Assembly: GCF_000247695.1 (NCBI RefSeq)
Contig: NW_004624781.1
Span: 14,207,824-14,271,823 of the forward strand
Direction of reading: 5' to 3'
Source: Heterocephalus glaber
Taxonomy: Eukaryota > Chordata > Mammalia > Rodentia > Bathyergidae
Length of the DNA stretch: 64,000 nt
The notes below the pieces were generated by a model that was not told the DNA's origin, searched no databases, and was given only the letters and a program-made list of their open reading frames with translations. The position numbers and the translations under genes are program-made. Below, in pieces: positions 35,626-46,859 of the stretch (position 1 is the stretch's first letter; each line of letters begins with the position of its first letter).

Positions 35626-36699
35626 AGCTTACCCTGAATCAAAGGTAAGCAATACCTTGTGAACCCAACCCACCAGTGCTACCTTCAGGTAGTTAAAACC
35701 ACCCTCCACACAACAAAGACTGAAAGATGATGAACTCTAAGTCTTGATTCCTAAAGAGGATCTTCATCAGAGCTTTTCTAGCGCCATGGGGCAGAATGAA
35801 TAGTAACACGGCCATTTCTCTTCAAGCAAAGGCAGCAATGCTTCCAAAACTGTGTGACCCCTGAGCTTTTGGCAAGGACGAACCTTAACTCGGGGGTGAG
35901 GGGCACAGATGAGCTTGAGCTTTTCAAGGACCCAGAGTGATAAGTGACTTGTTAATTCTCCTCCGTTTTAAACAACTTCAGGACTTCTGCATCTTAATAG
36001 TTTCCTTTCAGAGTCAAGGTATCCTTTCATTTGGAAATAGGATCTCACAGGGCTGTGCTACAGAGAAAAATTTAGGAAAGGCCAACTTTGTTTTTATTAT
36101 AGGGAATCTTTCAAAAAATATATCTGCGGTTTGATAAACAATGCTGGTCTCCATCTGGTCTTAGCTAATCTCTCTCGACCTAGATTATCTAAGGAGAGGA
36201 TCTCTTTATCTCTAAGTTTCCTTCCAGTCCTAAGATTGTCACCAGACCACTACTCAAAAAGCAACAGGGGGTGCTCTTCATGGGTCACTGTGACACTATG
36301 ATCTTCTGAAGTCAAAACAGACCAGGTGTTCGCTGGTGTTCTGGCAAGTATCTGATCCCCTCCACCCCTTTGCTGTAGAAATAAAAATAATTTTTTTGAT
36401 GCTGACGAGAACTGTGAGTCAGTGTGCTAGCATCTGTTCTCACTGAGAGAGAGTCCTGTATCATCTGAACCCCAGCCAGAGCGGATCTGTTATCAGGGTC
36501 CTTTCTAGAAGTCTGTAATAAATAGCCATTGTTCAGCACTGATTCAAGGGCAATGTCCCTTTGATCATCAAAGAAATTAAAGATTTGTTTTTTTAAAGAA
36601 AATTTGTTTTCCTGCGGAATCTTAGTGTTCTTGGCAGTTTATGCAGAAAAGTTTTAAATTTCAAAACAGTTTTACAATTAAAGAAAAAGAGATGCTAAC

Positions 36700-36870
36700 A
36701 TTTATGAATGTCCAGGGTGTACAGACCCTGTGCTATATAGTCTCACTTGTTAGCTCAGGTAATTATTAATTTGCTAATATTTTGTATATTTTTACAGAGG
36801 TAGAAACAGATGCTCAGAAAAACGGAGTGATTTGCTCAAGGTCACCAGCTGGTATGAGGTACAAGCAGAA
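36700..36870 (+). repeat. MIR SINE relic
   Basis: TTTTTACAGAGGTAGAAACA, GATGCTCAGAAAAACGGAGT and GCTCAAGGTCACCAGCTGGT follow the MIR consensus order. Confidence 0.75.
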
Positions 36871-37429
36871 ATGACCCTTCACTTTCTCTTAAAACAATCA
36901 AAAAACATTCTTTTTATTTTTCTGTTTTTTAGAGGTCATGATGAAGGGAGCTAACGTTTGGGTTTCTTTGCTCTATTCTTGAACATAAAACCAGAAATAG
37001 GTTTGAATAGCTTCCGTATCTATACACTCCAAAATATTTCTTTCATTCCCTATTATTGTCCTGAAAAGTCTATCCACCCTCATCCCATTAAAAGTCCAAA
37101 CTTTCAAAACTAAGTGGAAAAACACATCAGTTACTACAATTCCGGCTCTAGGAGTGAGTTAAAATAAGAATGCATAGAAATCATTTGGGCACAGCTGAGC
37201 ACCTCATTCCTGCCCCATAAATGGCAGCTAAACTTTTTAGAGAGAAAATGCTGGATTGGTGAAGAAAATGGTCCAGTTGAAGTTGTATCCACTTCCCCTC
37301 AGAGTTGGTGGGTTTCTGTGTCTTATAATTCTACCTGCCCATCTACACATGGAGGGCTAAGAACGAGGGAATCGAGCACAGGAGCTGTCTTAAGAATCTA
37401 CTCCCAAGACCCTCACAGAAGCATTTCAC

Positions 37430-37600
37430 CTCATCCTGCAGTTTCATGGCGGCCAGGTGGGAATTTTCTGCCTCAACGGTTTTCTCCTTCAACTGCCTCT
37501 GCACTTCCGCGAGCTCCCTGCGATTTTTGTCCTTGTACTCATCCAGCTGGTTCTGGAGCTCCAGGGTCGATGTGCGAGATGCCTCCACAATGTCGGCCAT
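37430..37600 (-). CDS. CGNL1: CGNL1 coding exon (rod, 57 codons)
   Basis: The exon begins MADIVEASRTSTLELQNQLD after a pyrimidine-rich acceptor (CTTGTCCCCTCCAG) and ends AAMKLQDE before donor GTGAAA. It is 171 bp, phase 0 on both sides. The Met is internal to the protein, not a start codon. The short Ser/Thr break (EASRTSTLE) in the coil is typical of CGNL1. Confidence 0.95.
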
Positions 37601-37827
37601 CTGGAGGGGACAAGGGTGTGAGTCAGCCCCGAGATGCTCCATCGGGGGCGGCGAGCTGGTGGGAGCCCTGTTCAACACAGGATCGTCTCTGCTCTCCTGT
37701 CCCTGCAGCCCCCTCCAGGCCCTGGGCCATCCCCTCCGGATGTGGCCACCTCTGACTTGGCTGCAGCATGGACAAGCGAACAAGCTCTTCCTCTCAAGCT
37801 GGACATGGTCCTGGGGTCAGAGCCCCT

Positions 37828-37935
37828 CTCTGCCACCTACCATACATGACTGAGCATGGCCTTAGCCTCTCTGGACCTCAGCAATGTCCTCTTGGGAAAT
37901 GCTGACAGCATAACATCTACTTTACAGGGTCTAAT
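37828..37935 (-). repeat. MIR SINE relic
   Basis: CTCTCTGGACCTCAGCAATG and CTACTTTACAGGGTCTAATT match an antisense MIR core. It lies in the 871-bp intron between the 51- and 57-codon exons. Confidence 0.5.
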
Positions 37936-38039
37936 TAAAATAACACAGATGGAATTCTAGTTAGAGGCCAAAAAAAAAAGGTAAAGAGAGTGGTGCCTGA
38001 CATGTGTCACAAAATGGCAGCTTCTAGGAGACAAGTGAA

Positions 38040-38128
38040 CAGAGGCTGGCCTTGAACTTGCGATCTTCCTGCCTCAGCCGCTCAAGCAGCTGGGATTATA
38101 GGTGTGTACCGCCATGCCTGGGAACTAT
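38040..38128 (-). mobile_element. Partial B1-type SINE, antisense
   Basis: GAGGCTGGCCTTGAACTTGC, CTGCCTCAGCCGCTCAAGC and GGATTATAGGTGTGTACCGC are the reverse complement of B1/Alu-type sequence. It also lies in the 871-bp intron. Confidence 0.8.
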
Positions 38129-38471
38129 CGGGTTCTGAAACCGACTTTGGTGCTCCTGGATAAGTCAGACAGATGCAAGCACAGACTGCCCAGCAGTGTG
38201 GACTTCAATTCTGGGAGCGTGGGGTAAGCATGTGCTTCCACACCAGCCTTCTGACTACTATCACAAGGTGATTCTGGGGCCAAGACTCCACAGGGTTCTG
38301 GCCTTTACCTTTTAGTTTCTATGTGGGACTCTCAGCAAGCCCAAAGGGCTGCTTCAGAACTTCTGCAAATCCCCAGAAGTTTTGCGCTTAGACAGAAGCC
38401 AGGTCTCCTTGGCTTTCACCAGACCTCCAAGAGCCTGGGTCCCAACAGGGCAGCCCACCTCATCCCCTCAC

Positions 38472-38624
38472 CTCCTTCTGCAGCTTCTCGATGGTCTCGC
38501 CGAGATGTCGCCGCTCACTGTCCATCTCATTCTTTAACCTTCTTAACTGCTCCTTCTGCTCAGTCTCATCTTGCAGCTTCTTGGACAGCTGCTTCTGCTC
38601 CTGGATGGTCCGACTCAGTTCTTG
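38472..38624 (-). CDS. CGNL1: CGNL1 coding exon (rod, 51 codons)
   Basis: The exon begins QELSRTIQEQKQLSKKLQDE after acceptor TGTTTGCAG and ends GETIEKLQKE before donor GTGAGG. It is 153 bp, phase 0 on both sides. The core EQKEQLRRLKNEM is a strongly conserved stretch of the CGNL1 rod. It is separated from the previous exon by a 5.7-kb intron. Confidence 0.95.
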
Positions 38625-38999
38625 CTGCAAACAGCAGAGAAAGAACAGTCCTAGATACCAGGTCAACCAAGGAACAGGTCGCAGAGGGATTTCACAGCAT
38701 CATCGAGAACAATCTGACTTGTTCCCTCAGTGATAAGGAGGAAGATCAGAATAAAGCCCACTGCAGACACATCAGGACCTTGTTGGTCCTGGCATTCATT
38801 TAAGAACCAAAAAGGACATTGATTTAGCCAATAACACCCACAGGAATTACAGGGATGCAATACAGAAACACAGTACCGAGCCAAGGTTGTTGGGGTCAGG
38901 GTTCAGAAGAGCGTCAAAAATCTGAATGTGTGTGTTCAAGAACTGAAGTACAGTTAAATTCTAGAACAACCTAAACCTGCTTTGTAATTTACATCCTGT

Positions 39000-39448
39000 T
39001 ATTACTACTTATATCTAGATGGCCCCCCAAAGCCTCATGTGCTCCTAGGTAGGGCTTTTTGGAGGTGGCTGGATTAGGTAGCTGTGTTGCTGTAATTAAG
39101 GGTATGTGGTACTGAATTAGTCCACTAATTGGTTTATCACAGTACTGGGTGTGGATAATGTGAAGGCTCACCCTGGGGGTGAGTGGCACCATCCAATAAG
39201 CTTATAACCTGGATTAGATAAAAGGAGAAGGAAGGCTCACTGCTGCTCCCACAGCCTGCTGCTTGCTGCTTGCTTGCTGCCTCCTGCCTGCTATGCCTTT
39301 GACTGTTTATCCTGTGCCATGCTGCCCTGCCTTGAAGCCAGCCAAGGATGGACTAAAACCTCTATAAACTGTGAGCCAAAATACACTTTTCCTCTTAACT
39401 TTGGGTGTCAGATATTTTGTCCCAGCAATGAGAATAGTTATTAAGACA
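39000..39448 (+). mobile_element. MaLR-type LTR
   Basis: ATGGCCCCCCAAAGCCTCAT near the start, CTATAAACTGTGAGCCAAAA and CAATGAGAATAGTTATTAAGACA at the end are rodent MaLR landmarks. A simple GCTTGCTGCTTGCTTGCTGC run lies inside. It resembles the LTR at 41437-41866. Confidence 0.7.
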
Positions 39449-41436
39449 TCTATGATATTCAGCTCCACAACTTATATTCTAGAATTCACGCTGCCATGCA
39501 GATGGTACTGAGAGTTAAAATAGCTAAAAATGAATCTGTATGGATAGAACACTGTCCCATGAGTCTGAAGTACACCTGGGTAAAGGAGGCTATAATCAAA
39601 AGGAACCATGAGTTACACTCAGACAAAAAGAAAGGAATTTGTACATCCACAAGTTGGCAAACTTGATGAACAGAAGGTATAAAATGGACGAGACACCAGT
39701 CAGAAAAAAATATACAGGGGTAGTTATGCAATGGACCAGTTATGCAACAGACTAGTACTTACTACAAAACGCAGCCATCTGGCATTTCTCCTGGCTCTGT
39801 CAAGCCCTCCTCTCACTATGTCACTGAGACATATGTCCTTTAAACACACAACTCTGAAACAAAATCCTAAAATGTCTTAGCAGGACTCTGGCGGCTTCTT
39901 TAAATGGCTTAGTATTGGCCCATTGGCTTGAGGAAATCAAGAACGGGCACAGCTTAGAACAGAACTGAATACAGGTTTGTACAGCAACACATAAGGCCTA
40001 CCCAGGCTGGTGTCCCTACTGAGGCTGCAGAGGACAGTGGCTGATATTTGTACAGTGCGTAACAGTTTATAAACTGCTGTCACATGCAATATCTCAGGGA
40101 TCTTGAAAATACTCCCCAATCACCTCAGACTCTCCTGGCTTCCAGAGCTTAGGACAGCTTTGCTCTGCCAATCACATGAAATGGGACCAAAAGCCACCTG
40201 TGGGGGCCTTCTGGTCCCTGGGCTCTGCCAGGCTGGTTCTGCTTTGAGAGCCAACCAGCACCACAGGGCTGCTGAACTTAACTGCTGTAGAGAAGCAAGG
40301 TCAACAAAAGCTGCTGGGGAAGAGAAGGTAGCAAAAGAAAAGTAATCAGAAGGTGGGCCCCACCACCATCTCAGCCATAGCTGGGTACACCTCAGAGGCA
40401 GGGTCAAGCCCTGGGGTTTCTGTTTGCAGTTTTATCCAGAGCTATTAGGGGTCAAGGGTAAGGAGAAAGTTATGGTAACACCAAGGTATGACTCCAACAG
40501 TGTGGAAGAAAATTCTTAAGAACTTTTATCTCAAAAATTTAATTTCTTGAAAACAAATACAGAATGTCAGCAATGGGTCCCTCCAGACCCTTGAGGATCC
40601 AACTCAATCCTGCCCCTAGATTTTGCAGCCTCCTTTGTCTGCCTCTTGGGTTACAGTCACAGGTGTTCCAGGCCAGACAAGCCAACCCCAGCCCTGTTTA
40701 ACCTCCATGTGGCTTCTGTATGTTGGCCTAAGCCTTTGCCCAGGCCCTTCCTCCTGACCCTTGGAGATACCATAGTCTCACCCATTCTGGGCCTGTGGCC
40801 CCTGGTGCCTTTACAACATACACAGTGAGAAGGACAGTTTCTTGCCCTAGTGCAAGGTAGTAAGATCAGTATGGGCAAGGAGCAGATTTTCTACCTGGGA
40901 ATGTCACCTAGGCCAGAGTCACTGTTAACCCATGATAGTAATTCAGTGGCTAAAACTACTATTCCCATTAAGTGGTCTGTGGGCTTCCTGGGGGGTACCC
41001 CTAATTTAAAATGAAGGTTCTAGCCCTTTCTGATGAAATTCCCTTTTCTTAGAGCACAACCCACAAAGTTGTCTTTGAGAGGTACTGGATCATCCTCATA
41101 GGTCCCCAGGTTTAGAAACCCCATCTAGACTAAACAATGTTCCACCTTTTCAGTTATTTAAGAAATATGTTCCAATAAAGTCACTGCTGAGAAAACATGT
41201 CTGAAATTCACATGAGAGGAAGAAATCTGGCAAATATGCATTTTTACTCTTTAGGGGGGGCAATGTTGAGGGAAATGCCTTGTAGCTACAATGACCATTT
41301 CCAAGACCCACAATACAAACCTACTAGCCCACAGTGGAGCAATTACTTTTGCAAAAAAAATTATCAGGTTTGAGAATCCTAGGCACAAAGTTAGTAGATG
41401 TATAGTGAGTACCCTTGAACTTGGGTCCTGTTATGC

Positions 41437-41866
41437 CTTATTTCTAGATGTCCCTCCAAAGCCTTATGTGCTCATAGGTGAGGCTTTTCAGAGGTGGTTG
41501 GATCTCAAGTGTGTGAGTGTGGATTAGGGGAATGATACTAGGATTAAAGCTGTGTGATAACTAAATTGTTTTAGCATAGTTCTGAGTGTGGATAAGGGAA
41601 GGCCCATCCTAGGTGTGGGTAGTACCAACTAATAGGCTTATATCCTGGATGGGATAAAAGGGAAAGGTAGAAAGCAGGCTGCAGCTTCACTGACTCCTGC
41701 CTACCCTGCCATGGACTGTTTCTCCTCTACAATGCCCCTCTGCCATGCTGCCCTGCCTTGGAACCAACTGACTATGGACTGAAATCTCTACAACTGTGGG
41801 CTAAAATAAATCTTTCCTCCTTTAACTTGTCGGTGTCAGATATTTTAACCAAGACAGGACCTTTAT
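41437..41866 (+). mobile_element. MaLR-type LTR
   Basis: Same family as the LTR at 39000: ATGTCCCTCCAAAGCCTTAT, CTGCCATGCTGCCCTGCCTT, AATAAATCTTTCCTCC and TTTAACCAAGACAGGACC. The 2 kb between the two LTRs does not look like an internal region, so these are probably two separate insertions. Confidence 0.7.
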
Positions 41867-41934
41867 TAATGGATACAGAGTCTTCATACAAGATGACTGA
41901 GTGAGGCCCCAATTTACCCATATTAATAATAACC

Positions 41935-42017
41935 AGCCAGGGATTTAGCTCAGTGGCGCTGTGCCTGCCTCACAAGTGCAAGGTCTTGAGTTGAATCCCT
42001 GGTACTGAAAAAAAAAA
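41935..42017 (+). mobile_element. ID SINE
   Basis: GCCAGGGATTTAGCTCAGTG start, CTGGTACTG plus A tail. ATTAATAATAACCA flanks both sides. Confidence 0.94.
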
Positions 42018-42122
42018 TTAATAATAACCAAGGTGCAATGAGTATATGCATGACCAAGTAGCCTGATGAGAAAGAGGCTGGTCTCTCAGAGGCCCTGCAA
42101 CGAAACAAGCTGGGGCAGCAAC

Positions 42123-42137
42123 GGGGGGGGGGGGGGG
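42123..42137. repeat. Poly-G homopolymer (15 G)
   Basis: An uninterrupted run of 15 G. Its length is prone to sequencing error. Confidence 0.95.
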
Positions 42138-43670
42138 CACTGCCACTCTCAACCTGTCTCCATACACAAAAGCCCAGAGCAGGGGGAATGTGGGACAAAG
42201 AGAAAAGGGACCTTACTTCTGCCCTGAAGGGTCTGCGGCTTCCCCAGAAAAGGTCTCTTCACCTCCCCACTGCCAAAAGGCCCTTGGAAACAGAATCACA
42301 GACATCCTCACCTTGACCACAGAGCATGGGCTGGACAGCAGCTGAGCCCTGGACCAAGGGGAAGATCAAGCACACTGAGAAGGATTCCTTCATGTCCCTC
42401 TGTCACATTCAGACTGTGCCACAGCAAATCAGGTATAAATTCACTGTGGTATTTAGCAACCATGAAAAGAAATATATTTACCACATATGAAGGTGTGCCA
42501 GATCGTCAAAGGCATGAAGGTTTTGAAATATAAATTGGTGTGTGGAAAAAACACCAGTTACTTTTTCCTTTTCTGCAAAGATTGAGTCCCTTCTTTGCAA
42601 CAAGCTTTAAGGACAGAGCCATGGAAAAACATTATTAAACAGGGGCAAACTCTCAGGCTTCCGGCTTTGAAGAAAGCAAAATGTTTCAGAGTGAGGCTGC
42701 ACTTTTCACAGCTCGCTCAAGACCAGTTAACTTAGGTGCAGATGGGGACACTGTCAGGCCAGTTGCAAACTCTTGACAGACCGTGCCACCAGGGTGGGCA
42801 GCTACATGACACACTCTGACACAAGGGCCCTGCACAAGCTGCAGGTCAGGGAGGCTTCCAGGGCCAGGCTAGCAATCATAGGTGGGGTGGGTGGCAACAG
42901 CAGGAAGATCAGCAGACCCTGAGGCCATCTTCTGAAAATTCTAAACTGGCTGGGAACTACCTCTACATGTGGGAAACTTTCTCATTTGGTTAAAGGAGAC
43001 ATCCATCAAGAGAGGCTCTACAACCCATAGCTGTGCCCTCGCTGGGTGTAAACATGACACGGAGGTGCTGATTTTTGTCCCTCTTTAGTACAAATGTTTC
43101 TCTCTAAGTATCCCCACACTAAACCCATGCTTTGGCGGCTGGTCGGGGAACAGTCACCATCATAGCCTTGACCAGCAGCACAGTGAAATTACCATCATAA
43201 AAAATCAACCAAAATCAACAAGTCTCGCAAGGAAGACCTAGATTACAGAAGGATCAAGAAAGAAATCTAAATCAAAGGCCGCCAGACTCTGAACTCTTTA
43301 GGCAAAAACAAACTCCCCAGCCGCACTGAGAGCAGGTGTGGGCCAGGACTGAGAGGCTCCGAGCTACCCTCCCCAGGGAGACAGAGCTGCACTCAGAGGA
43401 AAGCTGGGGTGGAGCATTCACCAAGCCCAACCAATTCTTCAGGGGCACCGTCCCCACTATTCTAACCCCACAGACACAAGGCCCCACTCTCTAGACTGTA
43501 GCAGTCTTCTCTGGCAGCCCTCAAGGCCCCTGGCTTTTACCTTCTCCAAAACTAGTCTGCGGGTATTTGAGTGCTGCAGCAGGTAGAAGGAAGGACTTAC
43601 CTGGGCCACACAGAGGGCGCTATGCAATGCCAAGGTAAACCTAGTGCAGGTTTTCTAGAATGTATTTTAA

Positions 43671-43752
43671 GGGCCAGCGATTTAGCTCAGTGGTTCAGCC
43701 GCCTGCCTCGCAAGTGCAAGGTCCAGAGTTCGATCCCCAGTACCAAAAAAAA
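43671..43752 (+). mobile_element. ID SINE
   Basis: GGGCCAGCGATTTAGCTCAG start, AGTACC plus A tail; short duplication GTATTT on both sides. Confidence 0.93.
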
Positions 43753-44345
43753 GTATTTCAAGTAATCTCTTAAACTCCAAATGTGAAAATCTCATTTTCT
43801 AAGAAGCTGCTGGTTTGGAATAGAGATAGCGATTTCTGGGAAGGGACTTCCTCCAGCTACCTTTAGTAGCCATCTTGAAGGGCGGCACTCTGCGCAGTGC
43901 TTTTGCCCAGAGGAGAAGAGAAATTGGCTTCGACCAGAAAGCTGGCCACAGACTGCCTCAGAGACCAGTCTTCCGGCCTTCTCCTGCAATCCTGTTTTAT
44001 CTCCAGAAAGCTGTCAAGCTCTCCTGACTAAAGACCAGGTTTCTGACCTTGGCACTGACCCTTGGGTTGGATAATCCCTTTTCCTGTGTGGGTGCCATCC
44101 AGTGTTTACAGGACAGTCAGTGGCACCCCTGGCTCCACTTACTAAGGGCCAATAGCCTCTGCCCAGCTGTGCTGGGTAAAATGTCTCCAGACATTACCCA
44201 ATGTCCTCCGGTTGGGAACAAGCCACAGCTGGATAGTTCAGTGATGGTTATTACCGCTGAAGAGGAACCCCATGGGAAGACAGGACTGGCCGCCATATCC
44301 AGCTGTCCCTCGTGAGGGAAGAAGGCCACAGTCCTGAGTGTTTAC

Positions 44346-44450
44346 CTGAGCATCTGCCAGCTCACTCTCCAGGGCCCTTCTGGCTGACACAGCTTCTTCT
44401 TCTCCCTTCCTGGCGTGTACAAGGGCCTCCTCTAGCTGCCACACTTCACC
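44346..44450 (-). CDS. CGNL1: CGNL1 coding exon (rod, 35 codons)
   Basis: The exon begins GEVWQLEEAL after acceptor TTCCTTGTAG and ends LESELADAQ before donor GTAAAC. Its 105 bp make 35 codons, phase 0 on both sides, which is exactly five heptads. It carries coiled-coil sequence rich in Ala, Glu and Arg. It lies 704 bp downstream of the previous exon. Confidence 0.93.
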
Positions 44451-45154
44451 CTACAAGGAAACACAGGGTCAGATGCCAGCTGTGCCTACGAAGCGGACTC
44501 AGCTGAGATGAGTGTGAAGAGATCCACAGACTCGGGGGCTGTGGGCCCAGGATGACATGTGGCTGCAGAGCCCCTGGATGTGGGCACCTGTGTGCAGTGC
44601 CACAGGCCAACTTCTAAACAATCTTCAGTGACTTTTACAAAGGCAAACACCTGGCCTCCCTGGAGCATCAGAACCTGCAGGCATTGGGCAGACTGGGGTA
44701 CAGGCAGTTCTGTGGTTCTGTGGACGGAGGTTCGGGGGGGTGGGGGTGGGGGGCCCTTGTCACCATGATACGCATCTTTCACACTTCCTGCTTCTGGAGC
44801 ACCAGCAAACTAGTTGTTTTGCTAAAACCTGTGTAACTCCAAAAACATCAACTTTGTGTTAAAAAAAAAAAAAAAGAATAGTCCCGAGTAAGAACGGGCC
44901 TGAGGGTGGTGTGTGGGAGCCTCAGCAGCACCTGGGGCCCCAGGGAGCCTCAGAGGGTGAGTAGAGTCCTGTGCCCCAGATATTTCCTCTGCTGGCCTCA
45001 CATCTCTGCTCCCAGGCCTCTCACCCACAGCCTCTTTGAAGGACATAGACATGGCTCGTGGCCCACTTGAGATCACCCAGACCTTTCCTATAACGGTTTG
45101 CTAATAAACCGTCCCCCTCTGAGAGGAGACCCAACCCGGACGCACAGGCCTCAC

Positions 45155-45361
45155 CTTGCACTTCCGGAGCGCTTCCTCAGCCTGGGCCTCACCACCTTTG
45201 CCGTCCTCCAGCTGCGCTTGCAGCTCGGCCACTCTGCACTCCAGCTCCTCAGCTCTGCCTTGCAGCTTCTCCATCTCCTCCTTCAGCGCTTTTTCCCGCA
45301 TCTCAGCCCCCACCTGAGTCTGTTCTGAAGTGTTGCTCCAGCTGGCCAGGACTTCGACATT
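45155..45361 (-). CDS. CGNL1: CGNL1 coding exon (rod, 69 codons; most upstream in window)
   Basis: The exon starts NVEVLASWSN after acceptor TTTTAACAG and ends EEALRKCK before donor GTGAGG. Its length is 207 bp, phase 0 at both ends. The first third is Ser/Thr/Asn-rich (SNTSEQTQ); from about residue 19 it becomes a regular Glu/Lys/Leu coiled coil. It follows an intron that runs to the window edge. The peptide matches the CGNL1 rod as I know it, with several substitutions. An antisense open frame over the same bases is only its shadow. Confidence 0.93.
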
Positions 45362-45470
45362 CTGTTAAAAGCACAGAGTGGTGAACATGGGAACGGGACT
45401 CCACAGGCTTGCCCCAGGCGCTGAGGCCCTGAGCAGGGCTCCTGCTTTTAAAAATGCAGCATGCATCACA

Positions 45471-45548
45471 CTGCAGCTCAGTGATAGAGCTGTGTTCTGT
45501 TCACAGGAGGAACAAGGCCTGGGGTTTGATCCCCAATACTACAAAAGC
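45471..45548 (+). mobile_element. Old, diverged ID-type SINE
   Basis: GCAGCTCAGTGATAGAGCTG, then GGCCTGGGGTTTGATCCCCA, keeps the A- and B-box-like parts but not the recent consensus. Confidence 0.6.
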
Positions 45549-45589
45549 ACTAAAAAATAAAGCTTTAAGAATGCAGTGTCAGCCGAGTG

Positions 45590-45702
45590 TGCTGGCACAC
45601 ACCTGTGATCCCAGCACTTGGGAGAGTTCGAAGCCAGCCAGGACTACATAATGAGTTCAAGTCCAGCCTGAACTACCTAGCGAGACCTATCTCAAAAAAA
45701 AA
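45590..45702 (+). mobile_element. B1-type SINE
   Basis: CCGAGTGTGCTGGCACACAC, CTGTGATCCCAGCACTTGGG and ACCTATCTCAAAAA tail. There is an internal deletion after the first third. Confidence 0.9.
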
Positions 45703-45971
45703 ACAAACAAATAAAAAGAATGAAGTGTCATTGGAACACAGCCATCCTACTTGTCTAGGATCATCTATGGCTGTGTTCAAGCCACAAGGAGCAGAGCCAA
45801 GGAGTTGTAGCAGAGACCACAAATGCTGTGGTCTCACTAGGCCTAGATTTGCTGTCTGGCTCTGTGGGACAGTTTGCCAACCCTTGCCTGTGCTGAGTCC
45901 TTTGCAGATCTCCACCGTGTAATAACTAAGGGGTGGTGCTACTTTCATCACACTTTACAGAAGAGGAGATG

Positions 45972-46060
45972 GGGGCCGGGGATTTAGCTCAGGGGTTCCA
46001 CCGCCTGCCTCGCAAGTGCAAGGTCCTGAGTTCAATCCCCAGTACCAAAAAAAAAAAAAA
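45972..46060 (+). mobile_element. ID SINE
   Basis: GGGGCCGGGGATTTAGCTCA to AGTACC plus a 14-A tail, flanked by AGAGGAGATGG on both sides. One of the best-preserved copies. Confidence 0.96.
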
Positions 46061-46665
46061 GAGGAGATGGAGAGTTGGGTAGATGAAGGAGCTTGTCCAA
46101 GACACTCAGGAGGAACTGCATCCTGGCAGACTGAATCACAAGCTGGGCTCAGCCCGTGCTGTGGGCAGAGCCCCTACCAGAAGGTCTTGATGGAGAAACA
46201 GAAATTAAAATTTGCTTAAATTTCACAGGGCCAGTGAGCTGTAGGTACTGTTGTCTGAGAATACCTTGTGCTGTACATGATTCCCAACAGAAAAGAACAG
46301 CAAGAGCTGCAGGTAGCTCACCATCGATTCCAGACACAACCCGTCCTTGTACTGAGCTTAGCAACTTGACGTGACGATGATAAATAAATGTTCTGACCAG
46401 AGCCACTTTTCCCACTACCCAGATGTCCAATTCTGTACCTCTGAGAAGCCCACTGGAGTCACAATGAGGTTAGCTAGCTGTGCTGGGAGAAAACCAAGGT
46501 GCCAATAGCTGATCAGGTCAAGGAAAGAAAAACCCTGGATTGCCCACCCCTGCCCTAGAGCTCCCTGGAAGAGACAAGAAAACAAACCGACAAGTACCAA
46601 GACAGGGTGGTGTAGCATAAGCACAGACATAGACTTTGGACTAGGACTGAGACCAGACACAGAGC

Positions 46666-46769
46666 TTTTTTTTTTTTAATTTTTTTTTTTTTTTGGTACC
46701 GGGGATCGAACTCAGGTCCTTGTGCTTGCGCAACAGGCAGTGAAATCACTGAGCTAAATCCCCGGCCCC
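46666..46769 (-). mobile_element. ID SINE
   Basis: Minus-strand ID with a long T run, GGTACCGGGGATCGAACTCA and CTAAATCCCCGGCCCC; AGACACAGAGCTTT flanks both sides. Confidence 0.95.
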
Positions 46770-46859
46770 GAGACACAGAGCTTTATGTCAACAGCTTCTC
46801 CACAAGGGTGCCACAGAGGGCCAAGGGGGAAAGCACGGCCCTCCTCAGATGGCAGTGGG

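Larger units (their letters stand above)
33802..37429 (-). other. CGNL1: CGNL1 intron (3.6 kb)
   Basis: Between the 57- and 54-codon exons. It holds a short Tigger-like MITE (34043-34184), another DNA-transposon-like relic (35442-35625) and a MIR (about 36700-36870). No gene seen. Confidence 0.9.
38625..44345 (-). other. CGNL1: CGNL1 intron (5.7 kb)
   Basis: Between the 35- and 51-codon exons. It carries two MaLR-type LTRs, two ID SINEs and a 15-G homopolymer. About 42200-43600 looks unique and non-coding. Confidence 0.9.

Noticed and set aside
37446..37853. Plus-strand open frames over CGNL1 exons (also at 10711, 38491 and 45098)
   Set aside because: They are antisense shadows of real coding exons. 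The minus-strand frame has matching splice sites and family homology.
45972..46060. tRNA-like sequence with A- and B-box motifs (and the other ID copies)
   Set aside because: These are ID SINEs with A tails and target duplications, not folded tRNA genes.
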